In this document: positions 42,176 to 53,714 of the stretch, in pieces
Layout of the letters: each line of letters starts with the position of its first letter
Position numbering within the stretch: position 1 is the first letter of the stretch
Assembly (NCBI RefSeq): GCF_026914185.1
Contig: NC_070566.1
Span: 4,092,001 to 4,156,000, forward strand
Length of the DNA stretch: 64,000 nt
Source: Puccinia triticina
Taxonomy: Eukaryota; Basidiomycota; Pucciniomycetes; Pucciniales; Pucciniaceae
Reading direction: 5' to 3'
Notes under the pieces: generated by a model
Databases searched by the model: none
What the model was told of the DNA's origin: nothing
The model's input: the letters and a program-made list of their open reading frames with translations, nothing else
Made by a program: the position numbers and the translations under genes

Positions 42176-44082
42176 GTTCAGCCTCTCCCATTGGTTTAAG
42201 TTTAGACCTAGAAAATCCCTGTAGGCCCTCTAGTAGAGAATTATTTCTAAATACCTTGAATGATAACTTATCCAATAATGGCCCCTTGTTGCTAGAAGGA
42301 AAATTAAAAGTACTCTTCTCTAAATTCCTGTCTGAGTTATCTGAAAATTTTGAAACCATCCCAGGTAACTTGTTAGAATCTTGCGTCCATAACTTCAAAG
42401 AAGTACTGAATTTTTCAATCATAGACTTCTTTAGAGAGGAATTTATGCCCCAATTGCTTGATCAATTCCTGAACCAAGTGGGAGACTGTGCCAAAGAAAG
42501 ACCACCTGGGAACACAAATGAGTTAGAACAATTGAGAAAACTCATTGAGGAGAAGCTGGAAGGTGTCCAAGAGAAACTGGAAGGAGTAAAAGACCTTATT
42601 CTAGTCAATGAAGCCCAATGCCACTCCAACATGGACACACTTGGTAAGAACTTAGATGATATGGAAGACAAAATGCATCACAAGCTTTCTTCTTTAGAAA
42701 ACAAAATGAGTGATCTTCAAGCTAATGGTCATAACAGGTTTGAGCAAAGTATGAGAAGATTTAGTGATATTTCTTCTGTGGTATATCAAACCAATACCAA
42801 GTTAGAAAGTTTCATTGCACCTGCTAATAGGGATTGTCCTCCTCATCTTAATTATAATAACCCATTAATTAATGTGCAGAGTGAGAGTAATCACAATCAA
42901 AGCAATCAGAGAAATCCTTCCCAATATGATTCTCACAAACCTCCACATGCCATGGACAATACTCCTCTACCTGACCCCCACAAATCTGCTAGAGTCAATT
43001 CCTCCAAGTCAGCTAGCAATGATGATAATCTAATTACCAATGATGAATTCCCTTATATTGATCATGGATCAATTGATTCTGACATGAGGAAAGAGTTGTG
43101 GAAAGGCATACCAAAGAATAGTGACTGGGAGAAGTTCTCAGGAGAATTGCCATACAACCATGAGTTATGGATTAAGAACACAGATATTTTTGTCAGAGAT
43201 TACTTAATGTTGGACAGCATGATAATCAGCAGGTTGACCATTCTTCTTACTGACACTGCTAGAAATTGGTACCTTGGACTCAGAGATAAATATGGGAACA
43301 AATCTTGGGCATGGTGGAAAAATGCCATTAGAAATAAGTTTGGTACTGAAAACTGGAAATGGAGAATGCAAGAAGAATTTGAGAATGACCACTTTGATTA
43401 TGATGGTAGAAAAGTCCACAAATGGTTTGGAACCCAAAGAGAAAGGCTCAGAGCTTATCAGCCTGAACTCAGTGATTATCTCATCTGTGAGAAGATCTTG
43501 AAACAGTGTCCTGGCAACCTTGAGCATGCTGTTAAGAGCAGATACAAGAAAGATGCTACTGAGATGAACTTTGAAGACATGGTTATAATTGTTGAGGAAG
43601 TCATAGACAGAGTTATGAAAAGCAATAAACCTGTAGCCAACAACTATACCAATCCAAATAGAAACAATTGGAAAAACACCTCAGCAGTTGATAAAGCTAA
43701 AAATCCAATTGACTCTTTTGCAAGAAGGAACCCTGTCCCAGATCCAGAAAAAGAAAAACTCATTTGCCATTTTTGCAAACAAACAGGTCACTTTTCTAGA
43801 GAATGTCCCAGAACAAGAAGTGAGTTACATAATGTAGGTACGTATTCTGATGATGACTCCAAGAATAAGAAAGACAAAGAAGTAGACTCCAATCAAAAGG
43901 AAGAATCTGAGTTGGATGATGAAGAAGACAATCATAGAAACAACCACATGAGCCTAGCCATGGAACAGGAGAATCTTTCCAATTATGATCCCCTGATTGA
44001 CTTCAACTTTGGAACATATGCAGTTGAATGTGAAACCCAAGCAGAGACCCATCAGCCCCAGACTTGGGATAATTTCTGCTGA
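42106..44082 (+). CDS. gag: Zinc-knuckle Gag of element E
   Basis: The convincing part of a long open frame (40750-44082) ending at TGA-flanked 44082. From about 42106 it has helical and coiled-coil-like segments (KLIEEKLEGVQEKLEGVKDLI, KMHHKLSSLENKMSDLQ). A retrotransposon Gag-type capsid region follows at about 43080-43630 (LTDTARNWYLGLRDKYG, WWKNAIRNKFG). A zinc knuckle CHFCKQTGHFSREC (CX2CX4HX4C) lies near 43765, and the C-terminus is acidic. The order fits a Ty3/Gypsy Gag. The exact start is uncertain because the upstream part of the frame looks non-native. No pol follows; the 3' LTR starts 110 bp downstream. Confidence 0.8.
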   Translation, partial: LYETHSNYREGQQERQRQKHSSLSSASPIGLSLDLENPCRPSSRELFLNTLNDNLSNNGPLLLEGKLKVLFSKFLSELSENFETIPGNLLESCVHNFKEVLNFSIIDFFREEFMPQLLDQFLNQVGDCAKERPPGNTNELEQLRKLIEEKLEGVQEKLEGVKDLILVNEAQCHSNMDTLGKNLDDMEDKMHHKLSSLENKMSDLQANGHNRFEQSMRRFSDISSVVYQTNTKLESFIAPANRDCPPHLNYNNPLINVQSESNHNQSNQRNPSQYDSHKPPHAMDNTPLPDPHKSARVNSSKSASNDDNLITNDEFPYIDHGSIDSDMRKELWKGIPKNSDWEKFSGELPYNHELWIKNTDIFVRDYLMLDSMIISRLTILLTDTARNWYLGLRDKYGNKSWAWWKNAIRNKFGTENWKWRMQEEFENDHFDYDGRKVHKWFGTQRERLRAYQPELSDYLICEKILKQCPGNLEHAVKSRYKKDATEMNFEDMVIIVEEVIDRVMKSNKPVANNYTNPNRNNWKNTSAVDKAKNPIDSFARRNPVPDPEKEKLICHFCKQTGHFSRECPRTRSELHNVGTYSDDDSKNKKDKEVDSNQKEESELDDEEDNHRNNHMSLAMEQENLSNYDPLIDFNFGTYAVECETQAETHQPQTWDNFC

Positions 44083-44180
44083 ACATCTCAAGTGAAGATG
44101 CATACATCCTGTAAGGAGGCCCAGGAGTGTGAAAGTTTCTACCTTCTTGGTTTTATTTCTTATGGAAATCAAACCTCTTT

Positions 44181-44192
44181 GGTGGTAGGGAA
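44181..44192 (+). promoter_or_regulatory. Polypurine tract of element E
   Basis: GGTGGTAGGGAA directly before the 3' LTR. Confidence 0.75.
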
Positions 44193-45159
44193 TGTCAGCC
44201 TTAGAGTCAACACAGTTGACCTAAAACTGCCTTTTATCTCCATTTTATACCTAAATGTGCTCATATCTTTTTAACCTTACAACATAAGGTTGTTTTGGCT
44301 TCAGATTCTGATTCTTCATGCAATTTTGACCCTAGCGTTCACTGATCACTTTACAATATCTCTACTCCTTCATAGAGTTTGTGGTTTGTGACACACATGC
44401 GCAGCAGAGCCGTGTAGTCGCGCCTGAGCACTCCCAACCACATGTACATGTGTGATTATGTCATCCAACTTTGAAAATTTTCGAAGTCAGGATCCCCCAT
44501 GCAGCTGGAGGATCCACAGACTTCAGCACACCAGAACCACCACCCAGATAACCCCAGGATCACCACCAAAGAGCCTACTCTACTCCCAGTATACCTACCG
44601 TCACAGGCGCCTAGGATATTGACAGTAAGTAACCTCTTTCACTGAACCTTGATTATCTCAGAGGTACAACTCTGTGTCTTGCTTGATCTGCCTTTTCTTC
44701 TTGCTTTGCCTCCTCCTTGATCACAGGGCTGTCCCTTCAATTCTACAGGCCTTTGCCTCTATCTTGATCACAGGGCTGTCCCTTATAATCACTTGGCCTT
44801 TGCCTCAAAATCTAGGTTGCAGGGCTGTCCCTCAGGTTTCCCATTAAGAACCTTGACTGTCCAGAGAGAAGTCTAAAAAACTGTGGCTGGATTAAACTTA
44901 TCTAATCCAGATACCCTCCTGAGAGGAAGCTGTAGCACTTCTAGCACAGATTAGCAGCACTCTTCTGAAGAGTAGCATTGCCAGTGGACGTGCATTCCCA
45001 CTAGAATAACCTAGTACTTCTCTTCTATCTTATCCTGCTTGGTTTCTTTCTCTCTCTTTCTCTTTTTCTCTTACAGTTGTATTTTCTTTATCCCAAGAAA
45101 TCAAACTGTTGTCCCCCATTTCTTGTGTCCTGCTGTCACTATAGAGACTCAGGCTCACA
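44193..45159 (+). repeat. 3' LTR of element E
   Basis: 967 bp, the same length as the 5' LTR and appearing identical over the parts compared. Confidence 0.95.
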
Positions 45160-45229
45160 TGTGGTGGGTGTTGATGAGTTTAGGAGGTACTAACTCATCA
45201 TCACAATGGCACTTTGGGACCCCTGCGCA

Positions 45230-45398
45230 ATGGAATATACTCGGAAAAAACCTCCTCCCTTTCCTGGGACTGATTTCTGGGTCTGATTTCCTGAACTTGA
45301 ACATTTGGGGGACCCAAACTCCAGGCCCCAGGAGTATTTTTTTGGCAGGGGATTTTTTTCCTGGACCGCTTCCTGGAGGTGGTTTGAAACCCCCTAAT
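45230..45398 (-). repeat. Short dispersed repeat (MITE-like), minus copy
   Basis: Inverted relative of 38815-39040. The minus strand reads TTAGGGGGTTTCAAACCACC at its right end and runs through CAGGAAA-rich sequence. Confidence 0.5.
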
Positions 45399-45399
45399 G

Positions 45400-45447
45400 C
45401 AGTTAAGACCCGCGTTCCCAGACATCTCTGGAACGCGGTCTTAACTG
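45400..45447. repeat. Near-perfect 18-bp hairpin
   Basis: CAGTTAAGACCCGCGTTCC, then about 11 nt, then GGAACGCGGTCTTAACTG. One unpaired base in the stem. It lies at the edge of the MITE-like repeat. Confidence 0.8.
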
Positions 45448-46110
45448 TATACATTCATGTATCATAGGTTGCTGAGAAGGACTTTGGTTGGGCTGTACAG
45501 TTTCTCTTGAATCTCATGCAGAAACACACCTGGTTTGAGTTGTATGAGCTCAATCATAAAGGCACATTTGTCTCAAGAGAGGGCCGCTGGTTGGCCACGG
45601 GTTCACAAGAATCCGGGTCCCTGATCACACACCAAGTTTCTTGGTAAAAATCCAGCCATCAAGCAAACAACTGCCGCGAAATCAAACATCCAAGAAGCCG
45701 GCGAATTTCTGGAAAAGACAGGCCCTCAAGGGCCATTCTGAAGGCATGAACCTTTGTATCCGGAGTGTAGGGCCGGAAACACATTGTGTGATGGGTATTT
45801 GTGAGGCCACCGTTGTTGAGAGAAGGGGACCAAAGGCTGCAGTGTTGGTTGTTGTGGTGGTGATTCAGATTGGATGGGGTGGGACACTTGCCAATGCTTG
45901 ATCACAGCAAGGCAAGTGATATCAATTGCTGCTGTGCGTGGCAAAAACCAAAGTCAAAATAGGCTTCTGTGCAGCGTAAGCACATAACTCTTGTTGAAGT
46001 GTCAATCTAGCACTGCTTAACACATTGTTGCTTACACATCCAATCACCATTGAAGGCAACACCACACATCATCATAAGCATACATCTACTGTATTCAACT
46101 GCAACATAGC
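45448..46110. other. No gene recognised
   Basis: Frames up to 86 codons without motifs. No repeats resolved. Confidence 0.45.
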
Positions 46111-46111
46111 A

Positions 46112-46115
46112 ATGT

Positions 46116-46157
<42 letters not shown>

Positions 46158-46220
46158 TATGTGAGTCCAACTCTAACAGTACACAAGGTTGTGGGTTCAA
46201 CACCCACTTCACTTGAGCCT
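46112..46220 (+). ncRNA. tRNA-like sequence, candidate SINE head
   Basis: A-box-like TAGCTCAATGGTTAGAGC (46121-46138) and a T-arm GTGGG-TTCAACA-CCCAC (46191-46207) carrying a B box. A CAT-containing loop lies between them. The acceptor strands do not pair and the A-to-B spacing is long, so it is a tRNA-derived SINE or tRNA pseudogene rather than a working tRNA. The 3' end of the unit is not defined. Confidence 0.4.
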
Positions 46221-48192
46221 TTCTTTTCACTTGTTCAATAACTCTAAGCCATTGAATGCCTCATTTGTCCAAGCATTCATGAAAACACAATATATAAACC
46301 CACAAGGTGATGAAACTGAGCCTTGTTGCATCTGAAGAAGAATCTAGAGGAACTGGGGAGAAAAACCCGGCTTCCATTGGTAGCCTGGCTATGTACACCA
46401 CAGGCGCATAATTTTCAAAGTTCGTTTTCAAACCGCCCAAGGCAATGATTTAACATTGACTCGCCACAGCTACGGAAAAAAGCGGTCCCAGTGAGGCAAG
46501 ACCGCCAATCACCATCTCCCAATTACGGGGTAAGGCTAGCCTTCCGCACAGCAGACCTCCTAGTCCCATCAGGCAGGAGTTTCCATTGATGAGCCGGCAA
46601 TCTCACCACCTTACAAAGGTGCTGCAAAACTGTGCTGGCCCACCGTCCAAAGCAAAATGACCTGCATTCGTCCCGGCAAGAATACCACCCAGCCACGGGC
46701 ATGGCATCACATCACAGCCCCATCACAAGCATGGCTACCCGCCACGCATTTATGTACATAGATATGTAAATAAAAACAGTTGTTTTTACAGAAAAACTGT
46801 AATGTTGATGTTGAATTAACCATAACAGACCATAACTCTGCATTCTGAATTCATTCATTCTCTGCGGCCTCTTTGTCTTTGTAAACAATCCAACCTGCCC
46901 CAAGCCAGGCAGCCAATCCCCCTCTAAATGAGGTGTTAGATGTGCTCTTCTCCCCTTGGGACATTTGCAACCTCCTTATTCCTGGGAAATTTGCCAGAAT
47001 TGACAACAAATATGTATACCAGCATCTTTATGCTCCACAGTGGTGTTGTTTTCCTCAGCTTCTTTCCGCTGAACACAAACCCAACCTGTGGCTGATGCCT
47101 CATACCCTCCTGCAATGGACATGGATGATGAGCGCTGGAATTTGAAGAAAATTTGATGTGGGTTGCGGATTAGCGTGTCAGCAATGATCCTTGTTTGCAT
47201 TATCAAAGTGTCGCCAAGAGGCCAAACTGTTCAGCTCCACGGGTGGCAGGTGGTCAGTTTGCATAAAAGGAGCTTGGTCCTTTGGCCACAGGGGATACTC
47301 TCTCCTCTCAGCTTGATGTGGACATCATTCAGCCACCTACCAAGCTTGAAGTCATGGTGAAGATGGCGAAAATGCTGCTCTGCCTTCCAGCAAGCCTCTG
47401 CTCTCAATACACATTTGTACACATGTACATCTGGTTTCCAAATTTCTGACCACCCCTGTACATAGCTCTTGTATTTCTGTTTTCTTCCCTCGCTTCTAGC
47501 TTCCCTTTTGTGTATATTTTTTTTGTTGTATTGTGTTTTCTGGGCAGATTTTTTCCTGCCTCGGATGTGTGCGCAATAAACAATGACTGTATCTAACATT
47601 TCTCACAGTTATTGGTGGCATTGCGCCCCACTACCACATGCAAGCGGGCAATACCTGCCAGTTTCATCTTGCCGCGGACGGTTGCACGCGGTAGTTGTGG
47701 TGGGGTGCTGTACATATGGCGTGCAATGTTTTGGCCGTGTGGTTTATGGGCCACTGTGTATTGGCTGTCTGTTCTGGCCACCCCGTTTGGTGGACAGGCT
47801 GCAAGCAGCTGACTAACGTAGGCTGCTTCTGTCTGGTGATGTGGGGTTTGGACGGCGGATTGGGCGAGGGAATGGGAGACGGCTTCATGAAGCCGTCATG
47901 GGGCCTGGCACAGGGCCCGTGACTGGGCTGTATGTTGTTGCGGGGGAGGTCCTGTCTTGAGACGTAAGGATCAGCCCATCCCCAGACGTTCTAGTGCACC
48001 CAGGGTGTAGTGCAGCTTGCTTGGAGTGGGCAGATGACCCTTATATGTTGGGCAAAATGCCCCTTTCAACCACAGAATCATCCCCACCAGAGTCTACTTG
48101 CTCTACCACTGACTGCTTTTTTTGCTAGAGCTAGCAGAATTTATCGTTCAAACAAATCAGGCTCCTTTCCTTCCACTCAAATCAAGTTATAG
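46221..48192. other. No gene supported
   Basis: Many short frames on both strands over 47160-47920 reflect composition only. No domain, splice pattern or repeat boundary could be supported. Confidence 0.4.
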
Positions 48193-48503
48193 CTAAACAT
48201 GGTAGGGAACTGGAACGCAGCGCAGCGAGGTCCTGTGGTCCATGGGATCAACCCTAGTGACAGGCCTTGGAACACTCCGGATGGTCTTCCTTCCTTCCTG
48301 TGAGTAGGAGAAATCCACAGGAAGACTGGGTGGCTCCCTCCCCTCCTTCCGACGCCTACGCGAGGCTTTTCCTATCCGGAAGAAGTCCGCCACGGGTAGG
48401 CTAGGGAACAAGCCCATAGCCTTCTCCTGGCGCCTCCGCCACGTGCACAAGGGTAACCTGGATACCGCTCCGGTTACGCGTGTCAGCTCAGTGTGTACCA
48501 AGG

Positions 48504-49098
48504 CCTAGCCCTAACTTGGCTAATTCCCTCCTTGGGGGAGCAAAGCAACCTCCAAAGGAGGGACTTACGCGCTATGTGGACCCCGTGGCCTGAGAGAATT
48601 ATGACTTTTGGTAGGGACTTTTTTAGAATCACTCTCCTTCATGAGCCTCTGCACCATTTTTGAAATTGTTTACATTTCGGGGATGGCCCAAGCTGTCCCT
48701 ATCTTTCTACTATTTTTTCCCATCCTCAACACCTCTTGTTGAGCTGTAATCAGAGCTGTAACATCATGGATTCCAGATTCTGTACAGTGCAACATGTGTG
48801 ATACGGGATATAGCCAACTAGATGAAGTTTCAAAAAAAGACATTTGAATGTCATTACATATCCCTAAAAATAGGACAATAGGTGGAAAGATTCTCCTTGA
48901 TGTTCTGCATTTTTTGTTCCCCTACAACTCAATCACACAATGTGATGTGATGAAGCTACACAGGAATTAAAAAGGCCAAGTTCCTGATTCTCTCAGGCCG
49001 CAGGGTCCACTTAGTGTATAAGTCCCTCCTTCGGAGGGTCCCTGCGGGACGGCGTCCCCCCTCCACAAAGAGAGGGACTTAGTTAAGTTAGGGCCTAG
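48504..49098. mobile_element. Inverted-repeat element (MITE-like), ~595 bp
   Basis: Imperfect terminal inverted repeats of about 110 bp. The left begins CCTAGCCCTAACTTGGC; the right complement begins CTAGGCCCTAACTTAAC. Both continue through AGGGACTTA, GTGGACCC and GGCCTGAGAGAAT blocks. The interior is AT-rich with no coding. Target duplication not resolved. Confidence 0.6.
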
Positions 49099-49126
49099 CC
49101 CCGATGAGGAAGGGCGCTGGGCAGCT

Positions 49127-49132
49127 TATAAA
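49127..49132 (+). promoter_or_regulatory. Candidate TATA box of the interrupted gene
   Basis: TATAAA in CAGCTTATAAACTG, about 180 nt before ATG 49311. A pyrimidine-rich leader follows. It lies just right of the inverted-repeat element. Confidence 0.4.
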
Positions 49133-49310
49133 CTGTCGGCTTCTCCGCCTGAGTTTGCTCCCCAGCTCCAGCCTTCCGCATCCACCTAGAGCATCACATT
49201 CTTTCAGTTCTCAATTTCCTCTCTATTTTTCAACAAAACCAATCCAGACAACTCTCTTTTACTAAAACTCTTTTGCTAAAAAAGACCTCCAATAAACTCT
49301 TTTCTATACC

Positions 49311-49439
49311 ATGTCTGATCAATTCTCCGAATTCACCAAACAAATCCGCTCCGCGGCCGCAGGCCCGAGCCCAAACCCAACCAAGGAACCCAAGCCTACT
49401 GCCACTCCAGCAGTCACTGATGCTAGGGACCCAGCTGTA
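49311..49439 (+). pseudogene. Interrupted spliced gene, exon 1 5' part
   Basis: ATG 49311 opens a frame of exactly 43 codons (MSDQFSEFTKQIRS...) ending at GTA 49437-49439, the last bases of the CTGTA target duplication of the Copia insertion. The same frame resumes at 63374 without any shift, so this is the front of the gene continued at 63374-63994. A stop appears within the Copia LTR directly after codon 43. The segment is Pro/Thr/Ala-rich with no recognised domain. An alternative upstream ATG (49273) is in another frame and is not favoured. Confidence 0.7.
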
Positions 49440-50002
49440 TAATGAACTTGAGAACTTTTAGAAGGTGTAGTGTTAGTATCTACACTTAGATACAACGTTC
49501 ACCGACGACAAACACTAACCTTTTAGAAGGTGTAGTGTTAGTATCTACACTTAGATACAACGTTCACCGACAACGAACACTAACCTGATTGTATCGATGA
49601 GAGTTAGTGAGGAGTTGTTTGGTTGACAAAACTATTGAGTTGATTGTTTTATTCACCTTTTAGAAGGTGTAGTGTTAGTATCTACACTTAGATACAACGT
49701 TCACCGACGACGAACACTAACCTAAACAATAAGATGAATGTTAAGAGTGAGGATACATGAAAGTGATAGCCTAATGATAAACAGACCTGATTGTATTGAT
49801 AAGAGTTAGAGAGGAGTTGTTTGGTTGACAAAACTATTGAGTTGATTAAAGAAAGGACCGGTACATGATTGGAGCGGGGATTTAAGAGATCAACTAGGTT
49901 TCGGAACGGAACAACTGCGGCGCGACTACATTACACATAAATAAGAGTAACAAAGATTAAAGATGAAAAGGAACCCAAACTGCTACAGCTACAAGTTCAA
50001 CA
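49440..50002 (-). repeat. 3' LTR of the Copia element
   Basis: 563 bp. Contains three copies of a ~64-bp unit (TTTTAGAAGGTGTAGTGTTAG...), each with a GTATCT/AGATAC hairpin. The polypurine tract ACGAGGGGGGG (minus strand, 50003-50013) abuts it. Confidence 0.94.
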
Positions 50003-50015
50003 CCCCCCCTCGTTT

Positions 50016-53000
50016 TCAGCTTTCAGCTTTGAAGTCGCGAAGTTGATAGCCGAGATAACGAAGAAACATTTGATGTCGACGAATAGACAAAGACTTGGTG
50101 AAACCGTCAGACTGATTATTGTTTGTTGGGATGTATTTGATTTTGACTTGATTGTTTTTGGCAGCTTCACGGATAAAATGAAATTTTACATTGATATGCT
50201 TTGATTGTTGTTGGAATAGGGGATTTTTAGCCAAAGAAATGGCACCTTGGTTGTCGCAGAACACTGGAATCGGATAAAGTGGCAAGTCAAGGGAAGAGAG
50301 AAGCGTGCGCATCGAAATCGCTTCTTAAACACCGTCGTACAACGACTTGTACTCCGCTTCAGTCGTGGATGAAGCCACAGAAGCTTGCTTTCTAGCTCGC
50401 CAAGATATTATTGAGTTGCCCCACCGAACCAAATAAGCGAAATAAGAACGTCGAGTATCGACGCAGCTGGCGTAGTCTGAATCTACATAGATCGCAACTT
50501 GATTTTTGTTGCCACCAACATTTAAAGAGAAGTCAATCGTTTTTGAGAGATAGCGAAGCAGATGGAGAAAAGCGCGCCAATGCACTATCCCAGGGTTTTC
50601 CAAGTGCTGAGACAGTTGAGAAACAGCAAATGTTATATCTGGTCTAGTCGCCACCGCTGCCCAGTTGACCAAGCCTGTCGCACGTCGATAACTGATGTTG
50701 AGTTTTTGAAAAATTTCAATTTCTTCAGGAGTTGCACGAACAAGCCTTGTATTTGAGACCATTGGAGTAAGAACAGGACGAGAATCCGTCATGTTGTATT
50801 CCGATAAAATTTTGGTTACATAGTTTTCTTGAGACAATTGAAGATGGTCGTCCGCGCGAGAAATTTTCATTCCAAGCAAAGAGTTGATGGGTCCCAAATC
50901 TTCCATCAAAAATCAATTGCTGATAAAACTTTTGAATCGAGAAACGTCCTTTGAAACGACCACAAGATCGTCCACGTAAACATGAACTAAGCAGAGCCAG
51001 TCGGGATCGGCGGATTTGAAAAGGCAGGGATCATTTGGAGAAGGGAAAAAATTGATTGTCTCGAAGAACGCGGATAACTCGCGGTACCAAACTCAAGGAG
51101 CTTGCTTCAAACCATAAATTGATTTGATAAGACGAAGACAAGTTCCTGGAGGCGCCTCAAGACCTTGGGGAATTCGAAGATAAACCGTTTCATCAAGAAC
51201 TCCGTTTAAGAACGCGTTTTTGACGTCCATTTGATGAATGTCAAGATCGTTGTTTACGCCAAACGCCAAGACGGAGCGAAGAGCAGGAAGACGACCAGTC
51301 GGAGCAAAAGTCTCATTGTAGTCGATCCCATCCTGTTGCGCACAAAGCCTGGCTTTAAACTTCACAAATTGACCAGCAGCATTTGTTTTGATTCGAAACA
51401 CCCACACTGTCCCAAGGAGAATGTGATCAGAAGGTATCGGCACGATTTCCCAAACGTTTAAACAATCCATTGCCGCAAGTTCAACGGAGATTGCTTCTAG
51501 CCAATTTTGGGACTGAGAAGAGTTAATCGCTGCTTTGTAGGTTTTAGGAACGATATTAGCCTCTACAATAGACGAAAAACACAGGCTGCTGTTTAAGAAT
51601 GGCACAAACCACGGTTCCGCCGAAAGGGACTGATTTGCGAGATGAGCACGCCGCTTTGATGTGAGAATATTCGATGGATCAGTTGGATTTGAAGTAATGT
51701 TCTTGGGAGCTGGCTGATCCGCTGGTGCGTAATACCACCCAGGCTTAGGTGTCGAAGAAGAAGTTGTTGTGATAGGAAGGGAAGGAACCTTAGAAGGTTC
51801 AGAAGAAGAGAGAGTTGTTGTGGTTGGAAGGGAAGGAGCCTTAGAAGGTTTTGAAGAAAGTTGAGATGAGAGAGGGGAAAAAGCTGGTTCTGAAGGTAGT
51901 TGCTGTTCAGACGAAGATGAAGACTGTGCTTCATCTAAATTTGATGACGTCATCGGCTGATCACATGCTTCTACCGGAATTCCGTGTTCGTCCTCCTCTA
52001 ACCAGTCGGTACAAGCAAGATTACTTGGGGAGATTCCTGGAAAACAAGCCTTGTCAAACATGACGTCATGGCTGTACTCAACCCGAGAATCTGACGTCAG
52101 TATCCTCCAGTTAGGAATACCAAGCTTGTATCCAACAAAAATTCCAGGCTTTGACGTGTTGCCAAACTTTCCATTTCTCCTTTCCTTCGGAATATTAATG
52201 TATGCTTGACAACCAAAAACCTGAAGTCTATTAAGATTAAATAGACCACCGAACCAAAGCTCATGTGGAGTCTTCCACTTGATTTTCTTGGTTGGAGTGA
52301 TATTTTCATAGAAGACCGCTGTCACAACCGCTTCCCCCCACAACGTAATCGGCAGATTAGCTTGCTTCAGCAATGCTCTAGCTTTTTCACTTGTAGTTTG
52401 ATTTCCACGCTCCGCTATAGAGTTTTGTTGCGGGGTATAAGGAGCTGTCACATGATTATTGATGCCTTGATCTTTTAGATAAACTTCGAACTCTGTTGAA
52501 CAAAATTCGCCTCCTCCATCCGTTACTAGATTCACAATTCTAGTCGAATGAAAATTTGTAACTTCATTTAGATATTCCTTAAATTTCTCAAGCGCTTGAT
52601 TTTTGCGAGTTAAAATATACACATGTTTGTACGCTGAGAATGAATCCGTAATTTTGAAGTAATAAGAGGCTTTTCCAATAGTAGAAGGGGTAATTTTGCC
52701 GCTAAGATCCATATACACATAATCTAATATACACTTTGGCTTTGGTAGTTGGCCAGGAAATGGTTGTCAATGTGATTTAGACAAACTACACGCGTCACAG
52801 CCCGATGTCGGATAGCTTTGATTATACATTTTTATCAATGCTTCCCGACTAGGATGTCCCGCCTGTCTGTGGATCAGTTCAGAGTTAGTGGATCGATCCG
52901 CTAGTAGCCTCGGTTCAGCAGATGACACACCTTGCACGTTGAGCGAAACCGCGGAAGAGACCAAAGATTGAATGGCTGAGGCTTGACATATGAAAATGTT

Positions 53001-53714
53001 GCTGTCAATTTCGGCATCAAACAAAACAATGTTTTTAATTGTGTCTTTCACAAAGTAGTGCGAGCCATCACGCCAAATCAAATCGCAGTTTGCGGTTGAC
53101 AGACGAGCTAGACTTAAGAGTGCATGAGTTATTCCTGGCACGTGCAAAGCCTTGACAGTGAACGTCTTGCCGTTGTTGCTCTTAATCTTGACATGACCGC
53201 ACCCCGAAACTGGAAGAGATTGACCACTCGCAACATTCACCACAGACTCGATAGTCTTGTATTCGGTGAAATGGCGTTTGTTCGGAAACATGTGATCAGA
53301 ACAGCAGCTATCGAGAAAAATCAAAGCTGAGTTCTGGACGACAGCCAAAGCATGCTGATCGGATACACAAACGTAAACGCCGCTGACGTCCTCGGAAGTG
53401 ACATCGGAAGTGACAGCATTTGCCTTCTTCTTTTGAGCTTGGCGTTTCTTGTACGCCTCCGGGGCCTTTCCAGGGTGAAGGTGATAACAATTAGCTTTGG
53501 AATGTCGTGAGTTTTCGTTATGAACACCGTTTTCACAAGCGGCAATGATAGTTTTCAACGCAGATTCTTGTTTGATTGTGACAGAATCCAATTCAACAGA
53601 AGTGTTGACATTACTTAAACTCAAAGATTTAGAGTTTAAATAACTCTTGACCGTGTCAATGTCAAGTAAAGGTTTGTTCAATAGGAAATCCTTTGTCCCT
53701 TCGAGCTTGGTCGG
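50016..53714 (-). pseudogene. pol: Copia polyprotein: Gag end, protease, integrase, RT, RNase H
   Basis: One frame from 53714 to 50016 on the minus strand, broken by TGA near 52767, TGA near 51090, TGA near 50910 and TAA near 50323. The three TGAs stand at conserved or plausible Arg positions (KSH*QPF, KQAP*VWYRE, SN*FLMEDLG). Order: Gag C-terminus; protease FLDSCCSDHM, where the usual DSGA/C motif has Cys; integrase zinc motif HRQAGH...CDAC; catalytic MDLSG, TDGGGEF and AERGN; RT with QMDVKNAFLNG and YVDD in the 50910-51090 block; RNase H ending KHINVKFHFIRE. Domain order integrase before RT defines Copia. It is AT-rich compared with the inserted Gypsy. Confidence 0.93.

Larger units (their letters stand above)
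39538..45159 (+). mobile_element. Element E: LTR retrotransposon with Gag only (TR-GAG-like)
   Basis: 5,622 bp with two 967-bp LTRs (TG...CA) and a 5-bp target duplication TGTGG (39533-39537, 45160-45164). Primer site and polypurine tract are present. The interior of about 3.7 kb encodes a zinc-knuckle Gag but no protease, RT, RNase H or integrase, so it must depend on another element. A solo LTR of the family lies at 17727-18738. Confidence 0.93.

Noticed and set aside
47583..47922. Cluster of overlapping 60-77 codon ORFs in all frames
   Set aside because: GC-rich non-coding sequence gives open frames on both strands; none stands out.
48193..48501. 102-codon minus-strand ORF
   Set aside because: Low-information basic composition, no domain, borders an inverted-repeat element; not enough to call a gene.
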